Below, piece by piece: positions 11,295 to 22,917 of a DNA stretch of 64,000 bases. The position numbers and the translations under genes are program-made. The stretch spans positions 6,901,224 through 6,965,223 of the forward strand of contig NC_045141.1 in NCBI RefSeq assembly GCF_008831285.2. Direction: 5' to 3'. The notes beneath the pieces are model-generated. The model did not search any database. It saw nothing but the letters and a program-made list of their open reading frames with translations, and had not been told where the DNA came from. Numbering within the stretch: position 1 is the stretch's first letter; each line of letters begins with the position of its first letter. The DNA comes from Nymphaea colorata (lineage: Eukaryota; Streptophyta; Magnoliopsida; Nymphaeales; Nymphaeaceae).

Positions 11295-14200
11295 TCACCG
11301 GGGACCAGAGAGCTCCATGGATTGAGTATCAAGACAGTCACCATCACCACCATAATCATCATCATCTTCATCGTGATCATCAGCCATCATCATCATTCTG
11401 TCATCATCAGAATGAGTGCCTGTGCTGATTAGTTTCTTGTTGCTGCCCTTCTTCTTTTTGTTGGTATTAGAATCCATAACGTTGTTATTACTGTTGCTGC
11501 TGTTGTTGTGAGAGGTCTCCCATTTGTGAGCCAGCCCATCTCCTTCCAACATCTTAACAACCTCTGACATCTTAGGCCTATGGGCAGGCAAGTATTGGGT
11601 GCAGAGCAAGGCCACCTGAACCATCTCACCAACCTCAATTCTGTCATAGTTTTCCTTCAAATCTTTATCTACTACCAATTCAACCTTATTCTCTTGGTGC
11701 ATTTTCCTAACCTGCAACAGGCTTCAAAACAAACCGATCAGCTTGACCAAGTCCAAGTTAATGACAAAATCGGGTTATACACTGTATATGATAAATCTAC
11801 AATTATAGTCAATCCCCACAATGCATTCTGCTCATCTTCTGAAAGTTATTAAATGATGAAGCAATTTCCAAGCGGATTGATTATGATTTCCCATTAATTA
11901 TATATAATATGACTTGATCTGCTCTTTTCCAACCCACCTCCCACTATGGATCCTACCCTAGCATTGATCTTTGAGCCCCATATGGGCTTATTATGCCCTT
12001 TTATCAATGTTCCCTGCAAGTACGGAACAAGAGGTCTGGAAGGGACAGAGAATTTTGAATGCAGCATTTGTAATTGAACAACTAAAATCAAGGATCAAAC
12101 CGTTCATTATGCCTGTCGTAGTATTCTCATGTTACTCAATGCAAAGTTCGAAAACAAGAGAGCCACTGGAGTCTACGGCAAAACGACAGAACTGTTCACA
12201 AGCAAACGATGTTTCTTTGCACACCAAACTTTTAGAAAAGTTCATAAAATAAAATAACTTGCAATTTTTCTTTTTTTTAACATGCACAGATCTGCTAGAC
12301 AGCATGGAATAGCATAGTTAGCAACACCAAGAAGGCTACTGAAAGTTACAAGTGCATACCCAGTCCAGCATTGCTCCTTTCTGATTTGCTGCTTTATTAC
12401 CAAAATCAAGCGCTGTGTGTCCAGAGATGAGCTCCAATAGGAGAATTCCAAATCCAAAAACATCTGTCTTCTCTGATGACTGCCCGGTAGAGAGGTACTC
12501 GGGAGCAATGTGGCCCACAGTTCCCCTAACAGCAGTTGTCACATGAGAATCAGTATGATCCATGAGCTTTGCTAAGCCAAAATCACCCACGATTGCTTCA
12601 CAGTAATCATCCAAAAGAATGTTTGCTGCCTTGACATCACGGTGGATGATCTTTGGGTCACACTGTTCATGCAGATAAACAAGCCCTCTAGCTGCTCCTA
12701 AAGCAATCCGCTTTCTCATGTTCCAATCAAGACTGGGTTTTGCTGTCCAACAAATAAATTTATTGTCAGAACCATCTATGCAAAGACTAAATGCTCTTTT
12801 AGTCTACTGGAGCTTGTCCCTGGGCTTAGAAAAAATTTGCATTTTGCACAATTTTCTGATCTATTAAGCACAGTATCACATCTTAACCAACTTACATCTC
12901 TACGGATGACATAAGCTTTTAAAACAGTTCTCAGAAAGAAAGTATAACACTGGAGTGGCCAGCCACACTCAGAATTATGTTTTTGTTTCTGTACACTTAC
13001 ATTGAGCATCAAATTATTAATATAGTCCAACTACAGTTATGTGCACTTAAGCACGAGAGTGTGAGGGAGAGAATTTACCCCTTAGCCTAGAAGCAACACT
13101 GCCATTGGACATAAAAGGGTAGATAAGGAGCCTTTCGGAAGGCGTAATGCAGAAACCAAGCAACCTCAAGAGATTTCTGTGAACAGCCAAACTGATCATC
13201 TCAATCTCAGTTTGGAACTGACTCTCACCATTATGACTACAATCCTTCAGTCTCTTGATAGCCACCACCGTTCCATCTTGCAAATAGCCCTTGTACACAT
13301 TCCCGAAACCACCTTTGCCAAGTATCCTCTTACTGTTGAAGTTATCAGTAGCTATTTGAAGTTCCCTAAAGCCAAATCTCTTCAGATTGCCCAAGCACAT
13401 CATTTCCTCAGCGTGGTTATGATCTGTATTTAAAGCTCAAAGATAATATAAGTTCATTATTGCTGCTTAACTTCTTCTTCTTTTTTTTCTGAATGGTCTG
13501 AAGTTAAAGAGTTAGAAAGTGAGAAAAGGACCAACCATAGTCATCCTGGATCATTTGCTTGCTCTGCTTCTTTTTCCACCATGCAACAAGAGCTAAAACA
13601 AATAGGGTTCCCAAAGTGCAACCAAGAGCAACTCCAAATGCAACAGCTGCTCTGTGACTCTTCTGCTTTCCTAGAACAAAAAAGAAAAGGAAAAAAGGAA
13701 AGAACTTAGAATTCAATATACCAAATTGTAGAAAGTCACATAAAACACAACAGTAGCCAAAGAAGAAGATGACCATAATGAGGGATGGAATTAGAGAAAA
13801 GGTACCTGGAGATGCGTTAGGAGGGGAATCAAGAGAAGAAGGCTGAATTGCAGCACAATATCCCTTAGAGCTGTTTCGGCATATTAGAACGTTGCCCTCA
13901 ACACTATCAGAAAACAAACGTATAAGAGAACCAGTAACTGAAAAAGGAACAAAACAAAGAAAACATTGTCGTACCTGAATGTTTTGGCTTGAACTGTTGG
14001 CACTGGTCCACTTAAATTGTTGAAAGATAGGTCCCTGAAACATCAATACATCCAAAATTCATTGGATCACCCAAAAACTATTAAGCTTTTGTATTTCAAC
14101 CTTTCATATCCAAGGCAAGGGATCGCAGAACTTTACAGAAGAGAAAGTTTTGGGACTTTAGCAAGAGAAACAGGGATCTCTCCACTCAAACTGTTATTGT

Positions 14201-15155
14201 TTATCCTCCTGCAAGCATCAAAGACAACCACATCGTTTACTTTTCAAACGCAACAAGATTGCTTGCTTTAAGCACATAAAGTCCTAGATTAATGGAAGGA
14301 GAGCAACCCCCAAACAAAGTGGACAAACTAAATAAAAGTTAAAAACTCACAGATAGTTAATGCTGGTGAGGTGAAAAAGGCTATCAGGTAGAGGCCCAGA
14401 AAGGTTGTTATTAGAAAGATCAAGCCTGCCCAGGGATGGAAGGTTTCCGAGCTCTGCAGGTATCTTCCCGGAGATACTGTTTTTTTGAAGGTACCTGCAT
14501 ACAGTCGATAAGAAAGGCCCCGGATTAAATGAATTGAAGCATGACTACCTAAAACTGAAGCTCTGACTCTGGCAGTTTCGTTTCATGGAGTCTAAAAACA
14601 AAGAAGAGAAGCTCGAAGAGAAAAATGGTTACACTTCCGTGAGACTGGTGAGATTTCCTATTGCTGGAGATAATGTACCGGATAGACCCTTGTTTGCCGC
14701 GTTTCTGAAACACCAACATTTGAAACAAGTAGGTAATTCCATTTACAGCAATAAAAAACTATAATAGAAACAGTCAAAGTGGAAGAACTTACAAGATCTT
14801 AACCCGATTTTCAGAGTTGCAGGAGATCAGAGCAAAACCACATGGGTCAACAGAGTACAAATCCCAATTATGCAATTCTCCATGTGGGTCGATCAGCGCC
14901 TCACGTATCTCGTTCAAAGCCTCCACTACAATAAAAAAAAAAAAAAACAAAACAAAACAAAAAAACAAAACAAAACATGCAAACAGAAGGAGAAACCAAC
15001 TTCAGTTTTTGCATTTGGAAAGCAGTGGAAAAAGCGTTCAAGTTCAAATCCAGAGAGTGAGAAAAACCTTCGGGATTGGTCGGCAAGGAGGAAAGAGAAG
15101 GAACTCCGGAAGAGAAGAGGATGAGGATAATGAAGGATAGGAACTTGACGGGCAT
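11295..15155 (-). CDS. NIK: NIK-type leucine-rich-repeat receptor-like kinase (LRR subfamily II)
   Basis: This is a plasma-membrane receptor kinase. NIK proteins act in plant antiviral and immune signalling and are close relatives of the SERK co-receptors. I read eleven exons with GT-AG introns: 15155-15068, 14925-14793, 14704-14633, 14494-14351, 14208-14137, 14034-13975, 13903-13806, 13670-13536, 13423-13079, 12742-12360 and 11711-11295. They join in frame to 648 codons plus TGA. Repeat-coding exons of 72, 144, 72 and 60 bp keep the one-repeat-per-72-bp pattern of this subfamily. Order: signal peptide (1-24), LRR N-cap ending [11 protein letters not shown], about five LRRs (75-190), membrane span (230-254), kinase from about 300. 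Catalytic motifs are complete: GKGGFG (303-308), lysine in VAIK (324), HRD (416-418), DFG (436-438), activation-loop VTT (450-452). RFGFRELQ and [11 protein letters not shown] favour NIK over SERK, and the ending MELSGPR is shared by both. An in-frame ATG at 15215 is an alternative start. I chose 15155 because the hydrophobic signal core follows at once. The C-terminal tail has an unusual low-complexity insertion. Confidence 0.93.
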
Positions 15156-15300
15156 TGGAGAAGCAAAGGTACAGGAATGAGGCAGTGTGGAATGTAGAGA
15201 GCAAGAAGAGAACAAAAAATTAAACTAAGGCGACCAGGGATGAGTAAGCATGAAGCGCGAGCATCGCCTGTGCGCGAACCTCAACTTTGCTTTTCTCCGA

Positions 15301-15307
15301 TATATAT
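15301..15307 (-). promoter_or_regulatory. Candidate TATA box of the NIK-type gene
   Basis: TATATAT on the minus strand, about 145 bases upstream of the chosen start codon. This would place transcription start near 15270 and give a leader of about 115 bases. Position and sequence fit a plant TATA box. No transcript evidence is available. Confidence 0.45.
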
Positions 15308-15386
15308 GCAGAGTGGGACACGATTGATGCTCATATTAGGGAAAGAGTATTCCACGAGGAATTTTAAAAAGCGGGATGCTTCTTCG

Positions 15387-15412
15387 GTTCTGTTCTGTTC
15401 TGTTCTGTTCTG
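15387..15412. repeat. (TTCTG)n pentanucleotide repeat
   Basis: About five consecutive TTCTG units in the upstream region of the receptor-kinase gene. Confidence 0.9.
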
Positions 15413-16170
15413 CTAACTAAAACGTAAGCTCTCTTCTGCGCCGTCTTTGCTCCGAAAACAAGTCATTTGGAACAAGGATTAGGGTCAGAGAGGTCTTCAA
15501 TCTCATACCGACAAAAGCAATTTAAATATGGAGACGGCTTTTCCAAGGACCAACTTACTTTTGAAGTGTGTACAACAATGTTCAATGTAAAGAAAACGAA
15601 AGTAATATATAAATATTAAAGCAAAGATATACTCTGCAAGTTTGTACGTGACTGACAGGAAAGAGAAACATTGAAGATCAGATAAGTGAGAATTTAATGT
15701 TACAGACACACTTAAGCTAAAATTAAGTATGAGCAGTCAGTTGGTCCATTTACTCACATGTACTGCAGACATACTCGTCGGGCTTAAAACTATGGAGAAA
15801 TTCTGTGTTCTAGGTACACAATGTGAGTTTTACAAAGAAATTGTTATTATTATTTTTTTTTCATTTTTTATTTCATAGTGAGTGGCTCATGTCCACGGTC
15901 CACCGCCCCGAAAAGAGATAACTTTCTCCCCTTATGCCCATCACCTCCCGAATTCACAAAGTTTACGTCAACACTGATTACGGTCCAGAGGATAAGCGCT
16001 ACAACTCATCAAGGTAATTGTTACTACTAATTATTAAACGTTTTTAAAGTTATAATTAGGCACTTAAAAGTTATTTTCTTTATATAAATGTGTAATGTCG
16101 TGCTTTTGACATCCACACATTTGCTTTACAATGAGTAAAAGATACGTAAAAACTATTTGTGACAGGGGAT
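15413..16170. other. Upstream intergenic region of the receptor-kinase gene
   Basis: No coding block or clear element boundary seen. Confidence 0.4.
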
Positions 16171-16174
16171 CCAT

Positions 16175-16440
16175 GTAGTCAGGTATGGACCTGAAACTGG
16201 CTGGGCTCGGGCCGTAAGCTGGCTTAAAATGGTCAGGCTTTGTACCAACTGCCCGACTTGACCCAATAACTGCATATAATTTTTTATTATATTTATATAA
16301 TATTTTAACTTCATTCTAATAAGGTCATATATGTAATATTATTACAATATGGCTTGGGCCGGGCTTGGGTCTTGATAGTTAGTGGGGCTTGAACCCGACT
16401 TCTTATTGGGTTGGGCCAGCTCAATGCCCAACTCTAAGTC
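16175..16440. repeat. Probable hAT-like MITE remnant rich in GGGCTCGGGCC-type words
   Basis: The left part (GGCTGGGCTCGGGCCG, GCCCGACTTGACCC) and right part (GGCTTGGGCCGGGCTTGGG, GGGTTGGGCCAGC) are GC-rich, with partly inverted words around an AT-rich centre. This layout is common in plant hAT-derived MITEs. The exact ends are not resolved (possible right end TTGGGCATTGAGC on the minus strand), and no duplication was found. Confidence 0.4.
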
Positions 16441-16811
16441 AAGGGTTCTAAATGCTTCTAATTTTCAGAAGAATCACCCCTTGCCATTTTACCAAAAGCT
16501 AGATCGATTAATGGAAGCTAAAATTTTCGGTCAAAAAATTCACTAGATGTCAACATTTTTTAAAAAATTTTAAAGAATAAAGAACCACCTCTCCAGTTTA
16601 AAAGTAATTCAATGTATTCTGTTTTTTGAATTTATTTTAAAAGAAATTAATTTTAATACTTTAACGATGTTTCCCAGGCACAAATGCTAATACTATATAA
16701 TTGAAAGTACTACTACTTTAGGGCATGTGTGAGTGGCTGGAGAAAGTGTCTCAAAATGCTCTTGGGAGAATATATCTAAAAAAATATGGGGTGCCACACT
16801 CAACTCCTACC

Positions 16812-17022
16812 TAGGGGCATTTGATATACTCAAAATCATGGAATTTTATAATCAAAATGCTCATTTTTTTAAGAAATTAGAATTATTATATAAACAATGT
16901 ATTTTGTTTTAGAATTAAAAAACTAAAACCTAGAGTTTTGATTCCATACCAATTGAGAAAAAATTTTGGTTCTGGAATCTTAATTACTGAATCAAAATTC
17001 CAAACCATCAAACACTTCCTTA
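16812..17022. mobile_element. Short MITE with GTTTGAT-type ends
   Basis: The left end reads TAGGGGCATTTGATATAC and the right end, reverse-complemented, TAAGGAAGTGTTTGATGG, with AT-rich filler containing matching AAAATTCC/GGAATTTT words. About 210 bp and no coding capacity. A target-site duplication is not clear, so the superfamily is open (hAT or Harbinger-like). Confidence 0.5.
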
Positions 17023-18040
17023 ATAGTTGATACTGCCTTTTTTTTAAAGGCTACTAAAACGACCAGTGGTGAAAGAAAATGACCACGGCGTCCTTTTCTT
17101 TTTTCTTTCGTAAAAGTGCGAGAACTATTTTTAAGGGGACATGTGGAAAAGAGCTTTCGCTTCTTACAACAGCGCAATGGGATGCTCTTATTTAGGATTA
17201 TGACCAAAAGATCGGACCTCAAGCAAAAATAGCTCGTGTTTGCTGATATGTGTCTATCCAGCAGTGCCACCAATGGGCCTTAGGTCAAGTTCAGGTTATA
17301 GCTTACTATGACTGAAAAAAAGTGGGCCACAGTCGATTAATTTGGAATGTGATTCAGAACCAATCAGTCGACTTCTACTCTCCGGATAATGGCAGTGAGG
17401 AGAGAGAGAGAGAGAGAAAAAAACTGTGGATAGAAGATGAGATGGAGATCATGAGGTTACCACTTGAGTGGGAGTGTGAAGAAGATGCGATGGAGATGAG
17501 GTTACCACTTGAATGTGTCGCGCAATTTGAACTTCTTTGATTCTCGAAAACAACAGGTACCTTGAACAGACTGAAGTCTCTCTCTTTGTCTTAATGTTTT
17601 AATTATAGGTTTGCTTCAGAACATATGTAAACTTATGTTACTCCCTTTTAACTCAGAGCAGCACCTGCGGCAGTTTGAAATCTAGAGAAGTACACTAACA
17701 ATCTATATAATTATATAGATCTTAATATATGGTCATGGGGATTCCAAATATAAATCTTGAGCTGGGATTGTTCTTTTGGTGTTTTTCTTTCTTTTATTTT
17801 TTTCTAGTGGGAACCCTCAACCGTCTTCAAGTGACTTAGTCATACCCCCGTTAGATAAAAACCCTCAAGGCCACTCCCTTCACTTTAGGTCCTAGCAAAT
17901 GTTGGCTTTCACAAAGGATAAAAATTATTATGGTATGAACCAATTACTGGCTACCTACCATGCTCTATGTATCATCTCCCACACTTATATACTTATGGGG
18001 GAGTAAAAAATAATAAAGAATTTGACCAAGAAATGGGAGG
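17023..18040. other. Intergenic DNA
   Basis: Contains a GA run at about 17401-17419. It also has a small imperfect tandem copy of a roughly 30-bp unit near 17440-17515 (GAGGTTACCACTTGA twice). No gene supported. Confidence 0.45.
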
Positions 18041-18048
18041 GCTTTCGA

Positions 18049-18243
18049 CAAGGGCACAGCCAAGGGGGGTTTTGCATGGGCCTGGACCCACCTCAAATTT
18101 TTTTTTTTAAATTTACATGTAAATTTTAAAAAAAAATTACTTGTTTTATATACAAATTTTGAAAATGATACTTTGGTCCATGTCAAAATTTTGAAACTTT
18201 AATTCAGCCTCCCCCTCATAAAAAGTTTTTGGCTTCGCCCCTG
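18049..18243. mobile_element. hAT-type MITE with 8-bp duplication, copy C
   Basis: The left end is CAAGGGCACAGCCAAGG. The right end, reverse-complemented, is CAGGGGCGAAGCCAAAA. Flanks GCTTTCGA (18041-18048) and GCTTTCAA (18244-18251) match at 7 of 8 positions, the 8-bp signature of hAT. The last about 32 bases of the element plus the duplication are themselves repeated once in tandem (unit 40 bp, second copy ending at 18291). No coding capacity. Confidence 0.75.
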
Positions 18244-18251
18244 GCTTTCAA

Positions 18252-18291
18252 CCCCTCATAAAAAGTTTCTGGCTCCGCCCCTAGCTTTCAA
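18252..18291. repeat. Tandem extra copy of the MITE 3' end plus its target duplication
   Basis: CCCCTCATAAAAAGTTTCTG and the following GGCTCCGCCCCTA and GCTTTCAA repeat the preceding 40 bases with few changes. Confidence 0.8.
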
Positions 18292-19177
18292 CCCTCTTTT
18301 CTAGGCAGTGGGTGGCTAACAACTTCTTTACCAATAATTAACGAAAGAAAGACATTAAAACAAAGACATTAAAACAAGTATAAGAAAACCTGAATTAAAA
18401 ATACCCTTAAATAAAGAGTTGTTCACAATTCCCATTTTGTTTGTCAGTCTCCTTACAATTTTACTTTTCTTTGTAAATACAAAAGATGAGAGAAAGTGCA
18501 TGGGAGGAGAACAGGTCATGCAAGGAGAAAAAATCAGCAAAGAGAGAGAAAAAAAGGATTTCTTAAAGTAAACTGAAATATAATTTTCCTTTTCTAAAAT
18601 AACAAAACTAACCCAACATAAAAGCAGATAAGGATAAGTTGCCCAACACACCGCACCTTTTAACATTAGAGATGTAAAATTGTTGAGAAATTAATTTAAA
18701 AAACATGAGTTGGGAAAGTTTTTCGAAGAATTAATATTTTTTTTAAAAAGCAAAACAGTTTTTTAGGTTTATTTAATATTTTTCTCATTCACGAAGCTGT
18801 GTACATATACGAATTCCTTTGTCAGCGCGCACAACTGTTTGAAATGATTATTTAAGGGAAGAGACAAAAGGTTAAAATGAGGTGAACAAAGGGAGGGAGA
18901 AATTCAGGAAAGCAAATTAAAGGCGTCACTTTCCGTAGCCCAACGGTCATCTATCAAAGCAAAAGAAATATATTCCTTGTGTGGCATAAAGAGGTCCCTG
19001 CACTTTTTCTTTTAGCTGCTTTTTGGTTCTTCCTTTCCTTCTTTCACTGGACGAAAAATGTTAGAAAAAGCGTTCAAACTTGTCCGGCCGAAAAGAATAT
19101 CTGTTGAATTTAAAATACTTATTTCGCAGCTGAACCGATTTGACAACTCTACATGACCATGGTTTCATCAAAATGTG

Positions 19178-19223
<46 letters not shown>

Positions 19224-20110
19224 TTTCAATGTCCTGCAAACATATTAACAAAGTAACGCGATACATTCCAAGCGCTAGCTTCTTGAAATTAAACATGTTC
19301 TTAATTTCGTTCTCATCACTTAAGCGTGCTAAAAGAGGCTTGTTATCCCTCGACCTTTTTGTGTTTCTTTATGGTTACAAATATTGTTCAATTGGGAAAC
19401 GATCGACAAGGTAATATCCCAAAAGAAAGTCCTACAACATGGTTTTCCTAATTAAAATTTAAACTCATAAAAACATCTAAACAAGGTGCATGAATTATAC
19501 GGAGCGCTAGCTGAACATTGGAAAGTATACAAGAAGTTGAAGTTGAAGTTGAAGCCAGTTTCGTAGAGTTTCGAAACGCCAAAATGATTTATATATTTAT
19601 ATATTTTGGATTGATTTAAAATGTTTTAAATACACTATTAATTGAATCCAGAAAATAAGAACAGGGGGCAATAAGAGCTGATAAATAATGATACGTATCG
19701 GCCAATATTCCGTGTTGGTGACTAAACTGATAGCACACAGATGCCATTATTTAAAACAACTGTTGGAAGTCATGAACACTTTTTCTCATTAAATTTAATT
19801 TTTAACGCATCAAATTTATGTGTACCGAAATCAGCAAAACTTTTTTTAGCTCTAAAAATATTACTTGATATTTCATTTATCTTTTTATGAAATATAATTA
19901 AATTTTAGCTATCCTAGCACTGCAGCTGGGTAGGCCGCTCACTTCTGGCCGGTAATGTTCAAACTTCAAAACAGTTCTCTAATTAAGTGACAAATTGTCG
20001 GGGACTCCAAATCAAGTCCAAGTTCGTCCTTGCTGTCTGACTTAATTTTATCGTAGCAGATGTTGTCCTAGTCATGAGTCTTGCTTGGGCCAGGGTCTAA
20101 CCCTCTTTAT
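18292..20110. other. AT-rich intergenic DNA
   Basis: A (TA)n microsatellite followed by a T run lies at about 19180-19226. Otherwise I see no supported gene or element. Confidence 0.45.
19180..19214. repeat. (TA)n microsatellite
   Basis: About 17 TA units followed directly by a run of T. Confidence 0.95.
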
Positions 20111-20701
20111 AAATAAGGCTCCGTTTGATTGTCAGGTGAAATTTAATCTGATAAATTTACCATGAAAAATTTACAGAATGAAATTTCTCTCTCTTTCAAT
20201 TTGAGGTCCTGTTTGATGCACATGAAGAATTTAACGTGGTAAATTTAATCATGTTTGATGCACAGGAAAAATTTAACATGGTAAATGTTGTTTTTTTGTA
20301 TCTTCTCCTCTCCAAATTTTACATGGAAAGAAATTGGAAGATGATCTTCTAAAACAACAAAATGTTGAGGGTGTATTTCCTACCATCCAGAAAACAACAA
20401 GATGCACAGGATACCGACAATAGTTTTCCACCAGGACTCAATATCTGCGATGGAGGCCGGCGGTTCCTTTTACAACGGCCATATACATGGAGAAACGACA
20501 ATAGTTGGCAGTTGCCTTTCACCACCTATATGTGTAGATCACACGGCCATTAGCATATATAGAAAAGAGCCTGTAATGGTTTTATTTCCTCAAGTTATAA
20601 GGTACACCACAACCAAATGCTAAAAATTAAATTAAAGCCATTTTCAGATGCAAGAAGCCATGGAAGAATGCATCGACATATCATCTTTCACCCTTGCACC
20701 T

Positions 20702-21154
20702 TCAATGGCCATGACTAAACCAACAACACTTCCACCCTGAGTCATCCCCATCCCTCCTACTGTAAGCCCACCATAACAAGTTGGTCAAGGAATTTCTATC
20801 ATCATGCCGATTCAAGGTTCTTATTTTCTGCAGTGCGCTCTCCTTGTCATAGATAGCCTCCATGGCATATGCAAATCCCTTCCACCCTTCACCAACACCA
20901 TCGCTGCCCAAAACAGGCACGACCCAGTTCACCAATTGCTTCACAAAATCAGCATTACTGAACAACACCTCTGTAATTGGCAAGATTGGCAACATTTGGA
21001 TGCCGAGCCGGCATTCCCTCCACTCTGCCGGTGCAAACCACAGGCCACTGTCTCTCTTGTTTGACCATAGAACACCAACCACTCTATTGCCCTTGCTGAA
21101 TTATTCTTTGTACATGTCCCCTCCTTCCGGAACGTGCCACCATGTTTGTGCTGC
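20702..21154 (-). pseudogene. Glycoside hydrolase family 81 (endo-1,3-beta-glucanase), C-terminal fragment
   Basis: About 150 codons on the minus strand match the C-terminal end of plant GH81 proteins, which cut 1,3-beta-glucan (callose or fungal wall glucan). Recognisable blocks are AAQTWWHVPEGGDMY at the start, NKRDSGLWFAPAEWRECRLG in the middle, then NWVVPVLG, VGEGWKGFAYAMEAIYDKES and SLTNLLWWAYSR before a TGA that is probably the natural stop. A premature TAA at 21101-21103 interrupts the frame shortly after the start. The sequence before the fragment ends in an acceptor-like CAACAG, so the piece may begin at an exon edge. The usual protein is 650-700 residues, so three quarters is missing. 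It lies inside a TIR-bounded element and is presumably captured and non-functional. Confidence 0.82.
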
Positions 21155-22258
21155 CTGTTGCAGAAACATGCTAAAGTGAGTGACATGAAGCAATCTATAA
21201 TAATAAGTGGAAGCTTTATATGAGCAATTGTGCAGATGAATTTTAAATCTCCATGTTCTCAGATGTTTGAACGTAAAATTGACCAGAGAAACGAGTTCTA
21301 TGTAGTGGGTATGATAGGTGTCAATCTTTCAATTGCTGGAACCTTTCACATGAACAAGAATTTCATAACATTTCATAACTAATCTATACCCCACACAGTC
21401 TGCAAACCATAACAAAGGAACTACAATTCATGAAGAAAGTAGTGATCTGAACAATCCCACTTTGACTCAGATCATACAATGGCCTCCCGTAATCACCAAC
21501 GCTCCCTCTCTCTCACCGATGCCTCCAAAAACCAAGCAAGAGAGAGACAAAAACAGTTCAAATATAGAAAAAGAAGCAGGTCAATACCAGCTACACTAAC
21601 TAGAACAACGTAAATGCAACAGAAAAAGAGCTCCCATTGAAGAGCTGAACTGACAGCTTCCCACCAAATTCATACTAAAGAGCGGCTGAGAGAGATCGAG
21701 TTGCTGCTGAGAGGGTGGCCAAGCTTTCCGGGATTGCAGATAGCTGAGAGGCTGAGAGAGATCGATTTGGGCGTTTTGTCTTACGATGCTAAAGTGAGTG
21801 ACACAGCAATAGCAAGAGACTTATTTTGTCTTACGATGATCTTACAGTGATAGAAGCAATAGCAAGAGAGAAAGGGAGACAACGAGAGCAATGTTTAAAA
21901 ACAGAGAAAAAATCGATTTGGGCGTTTCTGAAAGGGATGCAGCGATGGAGAAACCCTTACTTGAGAGCGGCGACTGTGGCGTTGGCGAACCAGCGGAGGA
22001 GCGGCGACCGTGGCCGTGGAGGATGCTGCTTTTTCTTCCCGCCGGTGAGATGCCAAAGAAGAACAAGTTAGGGCAACAGTGAAAGGGAGAAAGGGAAGGC
22101 ATCAGAGAGCAAAAGAGAAAGGGAGAAAGAGAACCGGCAGAGGAGCGGCGATGGTGAGAGCGGCCTCTGGTGCGACCGTGAGAAGTTTTTGCGAGGGAGG
22201 AGGAGCTGCGGAGGGAGGAATTTGTTTTGATATGCGACGGTCACAAAGCATTTCGAGC

Positions 22259-22367
22259 GGGTGAAATTTCACCCACCCGAAAGTCCGAGCTGCAAGCTCG
22301 GACTTTTGAGCGGGTGAAATTTCACCCGCTTACTTATACGTTAAATGGGGTGAATTTCACCCCATTT
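22259..22367. repeat. Cluster of palindromes and a hairpin near the transposon right end
   Basis: There are four symmetric segments in 110 bases. The first is the 16-bp palindrome GGGTGAAATTTCACCC (22259-22274). The second is a hairpin with a perfect 12-bp stem and GCA loop (22280-22291 with 22295-22306). The third is a perfect 22-bp palindrome with the same core (22309-22330). The fourth is an 11-bp stem around ATT (22343-22367). A broken fourth version of the core, GAGTGAAATTTCAC, follows at about 22387. Related GTGAAATTT words occur just inside the left end. These look like repeated transposase-binding or fold-back subterminal motifs. Confidence 0.88.
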
Positions 22368-22458
22368 GATGCATTTTAGGTCAGGCGAGTGAAATTTCAC
22401 ATGCCCGTACCGTTTTTCCCCTCCCCTCTCATTTTATCTCAGCTATCAAACGGGGCCT

Positions 22459-22910
22459 TAAGAGAACAGAGGGGTCCGCACCATTTGAAATAAGTATGTA
22501 TCAGACATGAGCCATTTAGTGATGACACGGGTGGCAAAAAGTTGTGGGATTCCGAAGCTGGTTATATGCAGAGGGGTGTGTGCACTAAAAATTGGTGCAT
22601 GTGAGTAAAAATGACGAAAATACTCCCATTAAACTAGTAATTTTTTTTATTATGGGTAAAAAGAGTGAAAAAAATGAACATGTTTGAAATGTTTTTTATA
22701 AAAAAACAAAAAATGTCCTACCTCCCTTTGGTGTATACTTGTTGCGCAATCTGCGGCATTCTGTTTATGTTTAAGTTTTCCCAAAAAAAATCATGAGAGT
22801 TTAGTTTAACTCAGCACTATCTAGAACAAAAAATTTATCCCGTCAAGCCAGAGACAGTTTCCGAGTCCCTCTAAGAAGCTGGCTGTAGAGGAGTACATCC
22901 ACTTAACTAG
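22459..22910. other. Intergenic DNA
   Basis: No coding block or element boundary recognised. Confidence 0.4.
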
Positions 22911-22917
22911 TTAGAAG

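Larger units (their letters stand above)
20116..22458. mobile_element. TIR transposon carrying a host gene fragment (Pack-type element)
   Basis: The left end AGGCTCCGTTTGAT (20116-20129) and the reverse complement of the right end, AGGCCCCGTTTGAT (22458-22445), match at 13 of 14 positions. The element is about 2.34 kb. Immediate flanks are TA on both sides; read as GGC...GCC ends, the flanking triplets are TAA and TTA, close to the TWA duplication of PIF/Harbinger elements. Superfamily is therefore unsettled. No transposase is visible. The interior carries the 3' part of a glycoside hydrolase 81 gene on the minus strand (20702-21154), and the region just inside the right end is a cluster of palindromes. 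I infer a non-autonomous element that captured a host gene piece, in the manner of Pack-MULEs and Pack-TIRs. Confidence 0.62.

Noticed and set aside
20116-22458. Assignment of the GH81-carrying element to Mutator
   Set aside because: No 9-11-bp duplication flanks the ends, and the terminal repeats are short; TA or TWA flanks point elsewhere.
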